Shown piece after piece: positions 33,988 to 45,300 of a DNA stretch of 64,000 nt. Position numbers and translations under genes: made by a program. The DNA is from Sesamum alatum (Eukaryota; Streptophyta; Magnoliopsida; Lamiales; Pedaliaceae): contig JACGWO010000010.1 of NCBI GenBank assembly GCA_034509735.1, positions 8,321,193 through 8,385,192 on the forward strand, in the 5' to 3' direction. Numbering within the stretch: position 1 is the first letter of the stretch; each line of letters starts with the position of its first letter. Below the pieces are notes generated by a model. That model had not been told where the DNA came from. It searched no databases and worked only from the letters and a program-made list of their open reading frames with translations.

Positions 33988-36900
33988 GGGTGAATTACAT
34001 CCACACCCCTTGAGGTTTAGTATTATTACAAATACATCCCTATTAGATGAGAAATTACATTTACTCTTCCTGAGGTTTGTAAAATATTACAATGCTTGCC
34101 GGAGAAGTGTGCAAATACAAAAACACCCTCTATTTATCCAGCTAAAAAAAAAAGAAAAAATAACATTTTAAAACGACAAAAAAGTCCGCATACAAAAACT
34201 CCCTTCTTTTTGGCTCCAAAATTCTAACCCTTTTCTCTATCCTTCTATCCAAATACGATCAAACTTTCTTTTCTGCAAAACTCCTCAACTCCATCTTCTT
34301 CACGCCGGCTACAAGACTCCTTTAACAACGCCAACGACAAACAAGTTTTCGCCACCAACCACTCATCTCTCTATTTATCTCTTTCATTGTATTTCAGTTT
34401 TCCTTTCTCTTGCCTCTCATTGATCATTTTTTGTTGGTCCATTTTGCCGGAGGATCATTGCCGGAGATGGTGTCTAAGGTGTGACCATCACCAACTACAA
34501 CTTGGAAAAGGTTTTTCTGATGTTTTGGGCATTTTTTATCGTCAAGTTTCAAGAAATGTAAGTAGAAAATCCTCATTTTTAAAGCATGGTTGAAATAATT
34601 TTCTTTGTTATATTGTCGATCTTTTTTTTTCGAAACGTAAAGCTTCACATATATATAAATATAGGCAAACTTTACATAGGTGTTTACAAAATAGGCAGCC
34701 ACAGAGATTATCTAGACTTACAAAACACATTCTTGCCTGAATGTGTTTGGTTATAGAATATGAGGCTGAACTTTGACTATTGCTCGTCTTAGCGTACATG
34801 AGGATATCTCTGTGGTAGCATTGACTTGAGGAATTATGATTGTTGGTGGACAAAACAGATACAAGTATACAACTTGGCAGGAAAGTTGAAAGAAAATTCA
34901 TATCCTTGGAAAGGGAAAATGGCAGGAAATTTCAATCTTTGTCGAAGACCTCAATATTTAAGTGTTTGTTTTCATGCAGGAACTTCATAGTTCTCCTGCT
35001 TACAGATGGATTTGTTATATTGTGTGTTTAATACTTTTCTTTTTTCAATTCTTACAAGTATGGGTGATAAATTATTTGACATCATTGTACACTATTTAGA
35101 TAAAGAAAGCAAACTTCACAATATTGATCTAGATAAGTATAGTTTTTTTTATATGATGCATGATATCAGAGACTTGTATGGATTTGGGGGTTTATTTTTA
35201 CCGTTACATGTGGCAAAGATGGTTGTAGTGAAAGAATGTCTGTGACAAAAGATAATGATGTTATGAGTATGTTTTCTAGAAATTATAGACATTCGGAGTT
35301 TGATTTGTTTGTGGAAACTGTGAATGAGTTTGTAGAAAATGTGAATGATATTGCTGAAATTATTGTTGACTTGAAAACTAGTGGTAAAAATATGAACCAG
35401 GGAAAATGATGGTGATGAGAGTGACGATAGTGAGAGTAGGGATGAGAATGAGGATTGGGTTGACGATAATGAGGAAAGTGGAAGTATTTGCATTGGAGAT
35501 GGCAAACGATGATGAGGATGATGGCATGTCCGAATATTGCTCTGATGATCATTGTGAGATTGTTAATGAGTCTGATGAGGAGCTTGTAGATGATCCTTTG
35601 AAAGGGTGCTTGAATAGGCATGCAGTTGATTTTCCTAATGCAATTGGTCGGAAGATTGTGCTAGAAAAAAGTATGATTTTTACTGATATTAATGCTTTTA
35701 GGGACGCACTGTGGTAGTTTGTCTTTCAAGAAGGTTTTAGAATTAAAAGACACAGAAATGAGACCCAAAGAGTGACTGCAAGTTGTGATGTGAAGGGGTG
35801 TTCATGGAGGATCCATGCTTCGCCTTTGGGTGATGGTGTCACTTTTCAGATCAAGGCATACTCTAATGTGCACACGTGTATTCGGTCTGATAGCACTAAG
35901 GAGGCTAGTGCTAAGTGGATGGCCTCAAAATTAGTGAATATTCTGAGAGATAACATAAGTATGGATGTTAAAGCTATTGGACCGAGTTGAAGAAGTTTGG
36001 GATAAATCCTCCGTACATAGTCTATAGCGTTCGGAAAAAAGCCTTATAGGAGATAAGGGTGGCCACGCAGAGTCATTTTCCAAGTTACCCTATTATGCAC
36101 ACATGGTGTCTGTTACAAATGAGGGTAGTATTGCTACATTACAGTGTGATATACATGATGATACATCTAGTTCTAGTATTCCTATTGCACCTTCATTTAA
36201 GACATTTCTTAGACTTGTTAGCTTTGAGGGATGGTTTTATGGCAGGACGTGTCCTTTCATAGGGTTTGATGGGTGCCACTTCAAAGGATCTTTTGGAGGT
36301 GTTCTGCTTGCAGCTATCGGTTTAGATGGGAACAATGGGTTGTTCCCTATTGCGTTTGTTGTTGTTGAGACGGAGTGCAAAGAGAGCTGGATGTTTTTCT
36401 TTGAAAACCTATCAAATATGTTCGAAGGCTTCAATCATGATAGACCATAGACTTTTATATGTGATTAACAAAAGGTATGATTATATATCCCACTGACTCT
36501 TCATAATATCAATTGAGTTATATGCTATGTCTCACAACCTGATGCATAGATTTATCTTGTAGGGTCTTGTGGAGACCATATATGAGGTGGTACCTTATGC
36601 TATTCATAGAAGATGTGCGAGGCATATATATGCCAACTTCAGACATCAGTTTGTTGGAGCCGCCCTGAAAAAATATTTCTGGGAGGCTGCGAGATCATAT
36701 AATGCCGTTGGGTTCAATTTTGCAATGTACAAAGTTAAAGAGTTAAAGTCTGTTGCATGTGATTGGCTTCTGAAGATTCTAGCTGAGCAATGGTCTAGAC
36801 ATGCAATTGATATGAGGCTGAAGAATGATCATGTGACCAACAATATAAGTGAGTCTTTCAACAACTGGGTAGGTGAGCTTCAAGGTAGACCAGTGCTGAC

Positions 36901-38660
36901 TTTGCTTGATGGCTTGAGGGCCAAACTAATGAGTTGCCTCCAGACTAGGAGAGAAAAAGCTTTGAAGTGGTCAAACTCCATTGCGCCAAATATTGTGAAA
37001 GTGCTCAATGATGCAAGGGATGAGTCAAGGAATTGCAAACTGCTTGTGGCTGACTAGTTTGAGTTTGAAGTCTAAGATGGTAATGTGCATTATGTGGTGA
37101 ACTTGGCACGTCGAACATGTGACTGTAAGATTTGGGATATCAGAGGGATTCCTTGTAGACATGTTGCACTTGGCATTACATATAGACGAGATAAGTTGGA
37201 GAATTTCACTGATAGTATGTTCACGAAGGAAAGGTATATGGAAGCATACAATTATATATTCATCCTATCCCCGACCCTTCATTTTGGCCACAAGATGTAG
37301 ATGTAAGCCCTAAAAATGTGAAGCCTCCTATCAGTAAGCGATTACTTGGACGACCAAAGAAGAACAGAAGAAAAGAACCAAGGGAAGCATCTGTTGTGAA
37401 GAGATCAAATTTAATTAGGTGCAAGAAATGCAATGGATTGGGGCATAACAATAGGACTTGTACAGGGCCTTGAGTGATTCCTCCTACTGAGGTACAATGT
37501 ACTTAATAACTCCATGCATTTCTATAATATGTAAGTTTCGTTGTTTCTATTAGATTATTTAATTGGTTATGAAATAGGCGACAATGAGTACTCAAAGAAA
37601 AATGTCTTCTCAAATAAAAGAAAAAGTCACAAGGAAGAAATAGCTAATGTTGTTGTAACTTTTTCACTCTTTACTTAAAGATGAATTTTTTAATGTTGTA
37701 ATTGTAGGTTAATGAAGGCAATTCACGTGGAGGAATAATTTGATCTCATGCGCGTGCAGACACAGACATTCCACAATCATCTCAGCTACTGCCATCTCAA
37801 GCTTCTAGTACTTCACGTCTTGCTAATGCAGAAAGGGCACCATTGAGTTCTTTGAGAAGGCGTAGGATGGATCATTGAGTCCAGTCATATAATTTTTTCC
37901 TTTTTCTGATGATGAATATTGGTTTTGTTGGTAACTTTTATTGACGATGAATATTGGTATACTATTATGTTGTTGATGGTGATGAATGTTGGATGATATT
38001 TATGGCCAATTGATATATGTTGCTAGACAATTTATGATTGAGAATGTGTTTTGTGTACAACTTACGTTAGAGGTTATTGCGTTAGTGCATATGGTCGTTT
38101 CTTGACATTGAATGACATTTGGCATATGTAAATCACCTTACCAGGATTGGTACTTGTTTCATAAACCATAATAATGGTTTTCTTCAAACATTCATGTTTC
38201 TTACACCTCTCTCTTTTATATACCCATCTATTTTCACTTGAATATGAGGTGCTCCTTTAAAAAGCAATGTAAAGATTGTATGAAAAGCCTTTAGACCAAT
38301 ATGTACATATAGAAGCATTTCTAACGGCAATAAATAGTAAAAAACGGTTAGTTTAACAAAAAAATTTAAACATAACATTTAAGTACAAATTATGATAGAT
38401 CGTAACATTTAGCTCCCTCAATGTTCTAAAACATTACAATTTGGTCCAAAGGAATTTTGATTCAAAATTTTGGTCAAATTATAGTCAAATTTTTTATTAG
38501 GGGTATTTTCAGAATAATATGTGATAAATTCACCAAAACTCTAGCGGTGGAGTCATTTGTAAGATGAAACAAACCTCAGGGAGGAAAATATAATTTCTCA
38601 TCTAATAGGGATGGATTTGTAATTATGCTAAACCTTAGGGGGTGTGGATGTAATTCACCA
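33988..38660 (+). mobile_element. MULE with transposase, 4.7 kb
   Basis: The left terminal repeat starts GGGTGAATTACATCCACACC. The right one on the minus strand starts TGGTGAATTACATCCACACC. The arms match for about 110 bases, including CATCCCTATTAGATGAGAAA in both. The flanks are TTGAATTAA (33979-33987) and TGGAATTAA (38661-38669), 8 of 9. It carries a MuDR-type transposase (35060-37473), now broken. It inserted into an older repeat. Its ends resemble those of the short elements at 49188, 61715 and 62117. Confidence 0.88.
35060..37473 (+). pseudogene. MuDR-type MULE transposase, broken
   Basis: It starts MGDKLFDIIVHY (ATG 35060). An acidic Asp/Glu region (35410-35590) follows, then the MuDR DNA-binding-type domain (CDVKGCSWRIHASPL, about 35785). 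The DDE core is IGFDGCHFKGSFGG (first Asp codon at 36268) and FICD (second Asp, about 36452). The SWIM finger is CDCKIWDIRGIPCRHV (from about 37117), and a zinc knuckle CKKCNGLGHNNRTC (about 37420-37461) precedes the TGA stop at 37471. An 88-bp intron is likely at 36475-36562 (GTATGA...TTGTAG), joining in frame. Breaks are TAG at 35715 within the N-terminal domain, a frame change near 35988, TAG after DRP (about 36448), TAA after FICD, and TAG after LLVAD (37055-37057). The catalytic Asp residues seen are still present, so decay is recent to moderate. Confidence 0.85.
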
Positions 38661-38669
38661 TGGAATTAA

Positions 38670-40413
38670 ATTGGTAAATGTTTAATTTGATTAGATAAGC
38701 TCAAAAGGAAAAAGTAAAATTAATTGATATGATCAATTAAATTGGTTCTTAATTATTTTTTGTGAGACATAAAATTAATTGAGGAAATTTGGAATTTCGT
38801 TGGGAGATTTAAATTGGATTTAAATTTCTTTTTTTTCGGGGGGGGGGGGGGAGGTAAATTTCATAATATAAGAAGATGATTACATAATACAATAAGAAGC
38901 CTATCCTGCAAGCTCTACATGAGCCCAATGAATCTTAGATTTAATTTTTTTCATGGACCAATCCCTAGATAAATTCTTGTAGGATAGAAATTATTTTGTA
39001 ATTAAATAATTGATGAGGAAAAGATAGATAACCCATTAGAGTGCGAAAGGTAAATTTGAGTAACCCTCTCGCACTTATTTTGTGTCTCGAACATGATTCT
39101 TTTAATGATTACGAAAATATTTAATGTAGAAGTCGTTATACATGTTTTAATTATGAATTAAATTTTTATATTTTCGTTGCACATCCCTGCCGTATCGAAC
39201 CCAGCAAGAATGGCTCGAGACTCATCGCAATTTGACACGTCAATCTTATTAGCAGTCAACGACATCGTTCCAGCAACGAACAACCCTATGTCCCAGTTAT
39301 TTTTTTCCATTAATTGTCAACAAAATCAGCAATTAATCCCTAGGTGATTACCATTATTGACCAAAAAATAATCAGTCCCACTTGTTAATTAATTTGGTAG
39401 AATTTCAAACCATTTTATGAAAGGGTATAGCAATCCAATTCATGCACAGATATGTTGCTTCCAAGTCATTTGTTGTATTTGGATGATAAATATGAAGCCT
39501 AAAACATGATGCTCTTTTCAGAAGAGTTTTGCACAACACGGGTTGGCCATGTTGTGAAACACAACCGTGTTGTCTCAAAACCAGGCCATGTAATTTTGGC
39601 CTCCTTCTCGTGTTACACGCCCTGACCATATCGTCCAACTCAGTAAGTTTTAACCCCAATTTTAATAATTGGACCAAAATAGTAATAATTTATAAAGATT
39701 ATGGACCAAAATCACGCCTCAAAAAATTAGGGACCAAAAATAATTTTGACCCAAAGTATAAGGACCAAAAGTGTAATTTATCCTATTTCATAGCTTCAAT
39801 AAATTTAAAAAATCTTGATGTCCACTACTTACTTGCTATTATAAGTTATATCATTATCTTGGGTTGAGTAAATAGTATTTTATTACTCAATGGTCTTTCT
39901 AATTAACAGTTTTGTATACACTTTTATGAATTTTTCTTCCTAATATTTATCCCAGGAGAGAGCTGATGGAAACTTAAGTAGCTGGAGATTATTCTTAGAA
40001 ATTTAACCATTCTATAACTTTATCCTTTTTATTGATGACTTCTAAAGAGTATGAAATATTATTAGACAACTCTAGTAAACAACGTGTTCAAATCTTTACT
40101 TTGCTTCATAAATGTTGTCATGTTGTTGACTGCGGTCTGACTTGAAATTTGATCTGAATCACTCAAATATATGTATGGTCGTGCATGCAAGTTGCTGATG
40201 GTATCATAATTTTTGTAAAAGTGCATTCTTGATTTGCCAATGGTATCAGAGTTCTTTATTAAAGATACTAAATTATGATGAGGGGAATTTGCCTTTGTTT
40301 CCAGGAAGAGATCTGTGCCCTAATGTGTGAGACAAAAACTAATTTACATAGCTATTGTTGATGCGCTTGTTATTCTTTAGTGTGTCATAATGTGTGATAC
40401 TAAAAGATTCCAC
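38670..40413. other. Retroelement-like remnant and spacer
   Basis: It contains a G run (38838-38851), the right arm of the old inverted repeat (39540-39785) and a tRNA-iMet-type primer-binding-like TGGTATCAGAG at 40241-40251. I could not define an LTR ending just before it. No gene is supported. The overlapping frames at 39405-39867 fall on the repeat arm. Confidence 0.4.
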
Positions 40414-40422
40414 TTTGTTATA

Positions 40423-41424
40423 CGAAAAAATACATGCTACCCCCTGTGATATACGAAATGTGCAAGATAACCCCCTGTGGAAAAAAAATTCAAATTACCT
40501 CCCTGTGTTTTTAAGAATGAAGCAATTTATCCTTGGCCCTAATGGTGTACCACACGCACTTAAGGTGCGATTTTTAATCGATTTTTTATATTATTTAATA
40601 TTTAAATATATTATAATAGATAATAATATATTATATACTTATAATAATAAATATTATTATATAATATTTATAAATATATATTTTACTTTAAAAAAATAAC
40701 CCCCCACCCCACCTGCTGCCACCTTCCCCGCCCCTCCGCCCCCATCCCGTCGCTGCCGACACCAGTCCAGATCGGCAGCCCCCCACCTCCACCTACCCCG
40801 CGGTCGCCCCCTCATTTGCCCCCTTTTTCGTCGCTCCATCGCCACCTTTCCCCCCCCCCTTCCCTGTCACTTTGTCGCCGCCTCCTTCCTCGTCCCCCTC
40901 CCTAGATCTGCCTCCCTCCCTCCTCTTCCTCCCCCAGATTTGCTGACCCCTTCCCTCTTCCTTACGTAGCCGGACTCCCCAGATCCGTTGACGGCGGCCG
41001 GCCCTCTCTCTCTCTCTATATATATATACATATATATATTATTTTAATTAATAAAAATATATTATGCATATATATATTTAAATAAATTTTATTAAATATA
41101 TATATATATATATATATGTTTTAAATCTAAACTGTTGATTGCATTAAATAAAATCTAGACCTTTGATTTTACTAGTTAAATTTGGACCTTAGATTCAATC
41201 AAATCCAACGGCTATTAATAAGGATGTAAATATAATTTTATGATTACAAATAAAAACAATAAAAAAAAAACTTAAAAAAAAATGTGTGTGAATGGCATGA
41301 TGCGCGTGAGGGGCTTAAATTGCTCTATATTTAAAAACACAGGGGGGTAATTTGCTATTTTTTTTCCACAAGGGGGTTATTTGCTCATTTTCAATATCAC
41401 AGGGGGTAATTTGCATTTAACCCC
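40423..41424. mobile_element. MULE-type element with GC-rich core, 1.0 kb
   Basis: It lies between perfect 9-bp direct repeats, TTTGTTATA (40414-40422 and 41425-41433). The left arm is CGAAAAAATACATGCTACCC. The minus-strand right arm is GGGGTTAAATGCAAATTACC. It is a sister of 18955-20054: same arms, same C/T-rich core (40690-41005) containing GACACCAGTCCAGATCGGCAG-like sequence, and the same 'aaatctagacctttgatttta' block. It is 1.2 kb upstream of RPN10. It encodes no protein I can support. Confidence 0.9.
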
Positions 41425-41433
41425 TTTGTTATA

Positions 41434-42357
41434 TGCATCAGACTTTGTCATTTTATCATTATTGCAGTTTACAACATATACAGGAAAATACTTGTGCTAG
41501 ATGACATTGTCCAAATGATTGAGAAGATGAATGTGCCTATCAAGAGATGATTTATAATAGCAAATGGTAGAAGTTGTTGTTAAATGTAAAGATTGTATTT
41601 CTTTGTTGTACATGTTTTATTATATGATGTTTTGGGATTCTTTTGCGTTGCGAATCAAAAATTCGTGGCTTCGATAACTCGAAGTCGATCTTATGTTTAG
41701 GTAATGAATTCAGTATTAAAACAAAAAGAAAAAAAGAAAAAGAAAAAGTCGCTCCAAAACACCTACCTTCAAGTTTAAAGGAGAATAATGACGACAAGGT
41801 TGGAGGTGTTAACTTGTGCTGCTCAATCAAGTTGGAGGGAAAAGGCAAGGGTGTAGTCATAATTTTGAAACTCAATTTAAGGACAAGAATAACTTTTCAC
41901 AAGTTTATCCATCCAATAAACCCTCAAATGCCGCTAAGTTATGAGATCTCAACAACCAATCGGAGTGCAACAGTGAATAAGCCCGAACCTCCATCTATAC
42001 AAAGTCCGGGCTCGCATCTCAAAATGTCAACAAGTGTTGAGCCCGGATTAAGCTATTTATTCAGCCCAATCCATAAATGTAAACGTACCTAAATGGACTA
42101 TTTGGCTAGATTGGACCTGATATCTTGCCTAATTCGTAGGCCTACTAAAATATATGTGTATTTATGAAAAAGACCCGAACTTATGGGTAAATTTATTTAA
42201 CTGAAACTGTAAAACCTTCTTTTCTCAATATGCACCCCCTTCTCCAAGCAACTTCAAATTCTCTCCCACAAAACAAAGCAGAATTCATATCGGCTACTCG
42301 TTTTCTCCCTCTTTTTGTGTCTCTTTTTTCTATAATCTGTTCTCATTTTGTATAATC
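41434..42357 (+). promoter_or_regulatory. Upstream region of RPN10
   Basis: This is the space between the MULE-type element and the RPN10 start. It holds a 149-codon frame (41643-42092) with Lys-rich, low-complexity content and no motif; I do not call it a gene. AGCCCAATCC at about 42064 contains the reverse of TGGGCT, the core of plant site II elements common in housekeeping promoters. GAGCCCGGATTAAGC-type words (around 42000-42050) are repeated in inverted form. The 5' UTR is pyrimidine-rich (42230-42350). No clear TATA box is seen. Confidence 0.4.
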
Positions 42358-45300
42358 ATGGTGCTCGAGGTATGCCTTTCATTTCAATTCTTTTATTTTT
42401 CTTAATTGAAGCTAGGGTTCGATTTTTATTTCGACTCGTTACTGAATTTTTGATCTTGCTGAAAATAGGCGACAATGATCTGCATCGACAATTCGGAGTG
42501 GATGCGGAACGGGGATTACTCTCCGAATCGATTCCAAGCTCAGGCCGACGCCGTTAACCTAATTTGTGGCGCCAAAACTCAAGTATATAATTCTAGTTTT
42601 TTCTCATTTTTGTTGTCTTTATTATATGTTGTTTCTGATGATGATTAGGGTTTCTGTTTTCTGTGGCCTACATTCACTTGTAGCTAATTTGGAGCTTTGT
42701 TTTCGTTTAATCGTGGTATGGTTTATTGATTGGTTTAGTTGCTGTTTCTTCTGTAGTCAAATCCCGAGAATACGGTGGGAGTGTTAACAATGGCTGGGAA
42801 AGGGGTTCGCGTATTGGTCACTCCTACTAGTGATCTTGGCAAGATCTTGGCGTGCATGCACGGTTAGCTTTTTTACCTTGTGTTCAACTATATTAATTGC
42901 TTAAGTTTATTAGTTTTGTACTGAAACGAAGATTCTTTTTATTAATTTAAAAAATTGAGAATTTTCTGAATTCGCCAAAGCTGAATAATTATTGTGTCTC
43001 TAAAGTATTTAGAATGTTGACGTATACTTGGTTTTGAATGAAATAACCAAAGCCAAGAGATATTGGTTTCATGTCAGTGTGGAACGTATGTAGTTTGAGA
43101 CATTTCTGTCACTAGTGATGGTTTCCAAGTTGTTTATTAGTATGTCATATTTAGTTGGATATCTACATTTTTTGTGCACAGACTAAAGTTGTGCTTTATT
43201 CATATTGCAGGTTTAGAAATAGGCGGTGAAATGAACTTGGCTGCTGGAATCCAGGTTGCACAGTTGGCCCTCAAGCATCGCCAAAATAAGAAGCAACAAC
43301 AGAGGATAATTGTGTTTGCTGGAAGGTAAGAATCAGTATTGTACTTTGAAGTTTGAAGTCAGACTTTTGGCTTTCTTTTCATTACTTTACATGTTTTTTT
43401 CTCAATTTTCCATGTTTCCAGTCCTGTTAAATATGACAAGAAGGTGTTAGAGTTGATTGGACGAAAATTGAAGAAGAACAGTGTAGCGCTTGACATTGTA
43501 AACTTTGGAGAAGAAGATGAGGAAAAGAGGGAGAAGCTTGAAGCTTTGCTTGCTGCAGTAAATAACAATGACAGTAGTCATATTGTTCACGTTCCTCCAG
43601 GCCCAAGTGCTCTGTCAGATGTGCTTATCAGGTTTTCCTTGTTCTATAAAAGTGCAATTTCTGTGAATTCAAAATGAATCTGTCATTTTATGATTTCCAT
43701 TATTCTTCTCTCTTCTCCAGTACTCCAATCTTTACTGGTGATGGAGAAGGGGGGAGTGGTTTTGCAGCAGCTGCAGCTGCTGCAGCAGCTGGTGGTGTAT
43801 CTGGGTTTGACTTTGGTGTGGATCCAAACTTGGATCCTGAACTTGCTCTTGCACTTCGCGTATCAATGGAAGAGGAGAGAGCGAGGCAAGAAGCAGCTGC
43901 GAAGAAAGCTGCAGAAGAAGCTGCGAAACATGAAAAAGGAGAACAGCAGTCCACTTCACAAGATACAACCATGACTGAGAATGTGGATCCTGGAACTTCT
44001 GAGCCTGATAAGAAGACACATGATCTCACGGTTGGAGTCTCTCATTCATTGAATTCTTGTTTCGTATATCTGTTGTATGTATAACTGCATGATAGTTATT
44101 GACATGAGACTTCAAGAAGCCCTTTTCTTCAAAGTTTTAATCCCATAGTTTGTGATATGACTAATGACATATGCTCCTCGGTGATTCCGGTCATTCTTGC
44201 TTAGTCTTGTAAACATCTGATGTATAAACAACAGAGTTTGGACAAATTTAATCCTACAAGCAGACTCATGAGTTCACATATGAAGTCTTAAATTAAAATC
44301 CTTCGAATATTCGTATTTTCCTGATACATAAACACAAACAGTCCGGAACCGCGGGAATGTGGTTATCATACATATATTCTTTCTTAATCGACATGTTGAC
44401 AAGAAGTTAGTTTATTTGTGGCCTAAAAAAGTTCATCAGGTGCTGGTATCTGATGTAAAATTTTCTAGAAAGAGACTGTTTTGTGTGGGTTGGATCTACT
44501 TGATTGTTATTTTATTGTTTTTCCCATCCCGGAAATGATGTGATTTTGCCAATATATCGCCAATATATCTGATCCTTATTTTTGAAGTACTTGAATGTTT
44601 TGGTGTGCTATATGAAACTGCTTGCAAGTTTTTCTTTAATATTCTGCAAGAGGCCCTTTTGGAAAATTAAGATAAGTTGAATGTTTGAGAGATAAAGGAG
44701 GCTAACAGATTGAGAAACAGTAAGAGGGGTGAAAAGCTTGTGTCAAACCAGTTTGTGGCTTGTTAAGAAACTTTGGATTCTATAGCAGCAATATATTCTA
44801 TGTGATCATTAGATCAGAGAGTTGGCAAATCACATAGCGTAGTTGAGGAAAACATGTCAGATATAGGTTCTTATTGGTCCTAAGACATGCTCAAATAGTT
44901 AGTTCTCGTTTATTTGGATAAAGGTCCATTCACTTTTTACTTCTCAACTCCAGTTGCCTGCATGCTTCCTGTTCCATTTGCATGTCGAAATTCATTAAGT
45001 TACTTTATTAGGTGGTGCCCGGGAAACAACCTGAAACTTCTACATTCATGTCCTTTGATTTATTGTGCTTGATGATATCTGAACAATTAACCACAGTTAA
45101 CATATGATATGTCCGTGCAGGATGATGAGAATGCATTGTTACAGCAGGCGCTGGCTATGTCCATGGATGATTCTTCCTCCACAGTTGCTGTGCGGGATAC
45201 TGACATGTCAGATGCATCTGCTGATGATCATGATCTGCAACTTGGTGAGCTTACGTTTATTGGCTAATATCTAGTACTAACACTTCTTTTTTTCCATTGT

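Larger units (their letters stand above)
32400..39785. mobile_element. Old large inverted-repeat element, interrupted
   Basis: The stretch from 32410 (GATTTGGTCCCTAAATTTTG, AAAATTGAGGTTAAAAC, and a GGTTGTGTT...AACACAACC hairpin at 32494-32515) is matched in inverted form at 39540-39785 (TGGTCCCTAATTTTTTGAG, AAAATTGGGGTTAAAAC, CACGGTTGTGTTTCACAAC on the minus strand). The left terminus seems shortened compared with the right (TAGGATAAATTACACTTTTGG). Between them lie LTR-retrotransposon-like remnants and the MULE 33988-38660. The element type is uncertain; its ends recall MULE-type MITEs. Confidence 0.5.

Noticed and set aside
41643..42092. 149-codon plus-strand frame upstream of RPN10
   Set aside because: Low-complexity Lys-rich start, no recognisable domain, no intron structure. 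It may be spurious; left unannotated as a gene.
43690..44029. Open frames on both strands over RPN10 exon 6
   Set aside because: Shadows of the Ala-rich and acidic coding exon in other frames.
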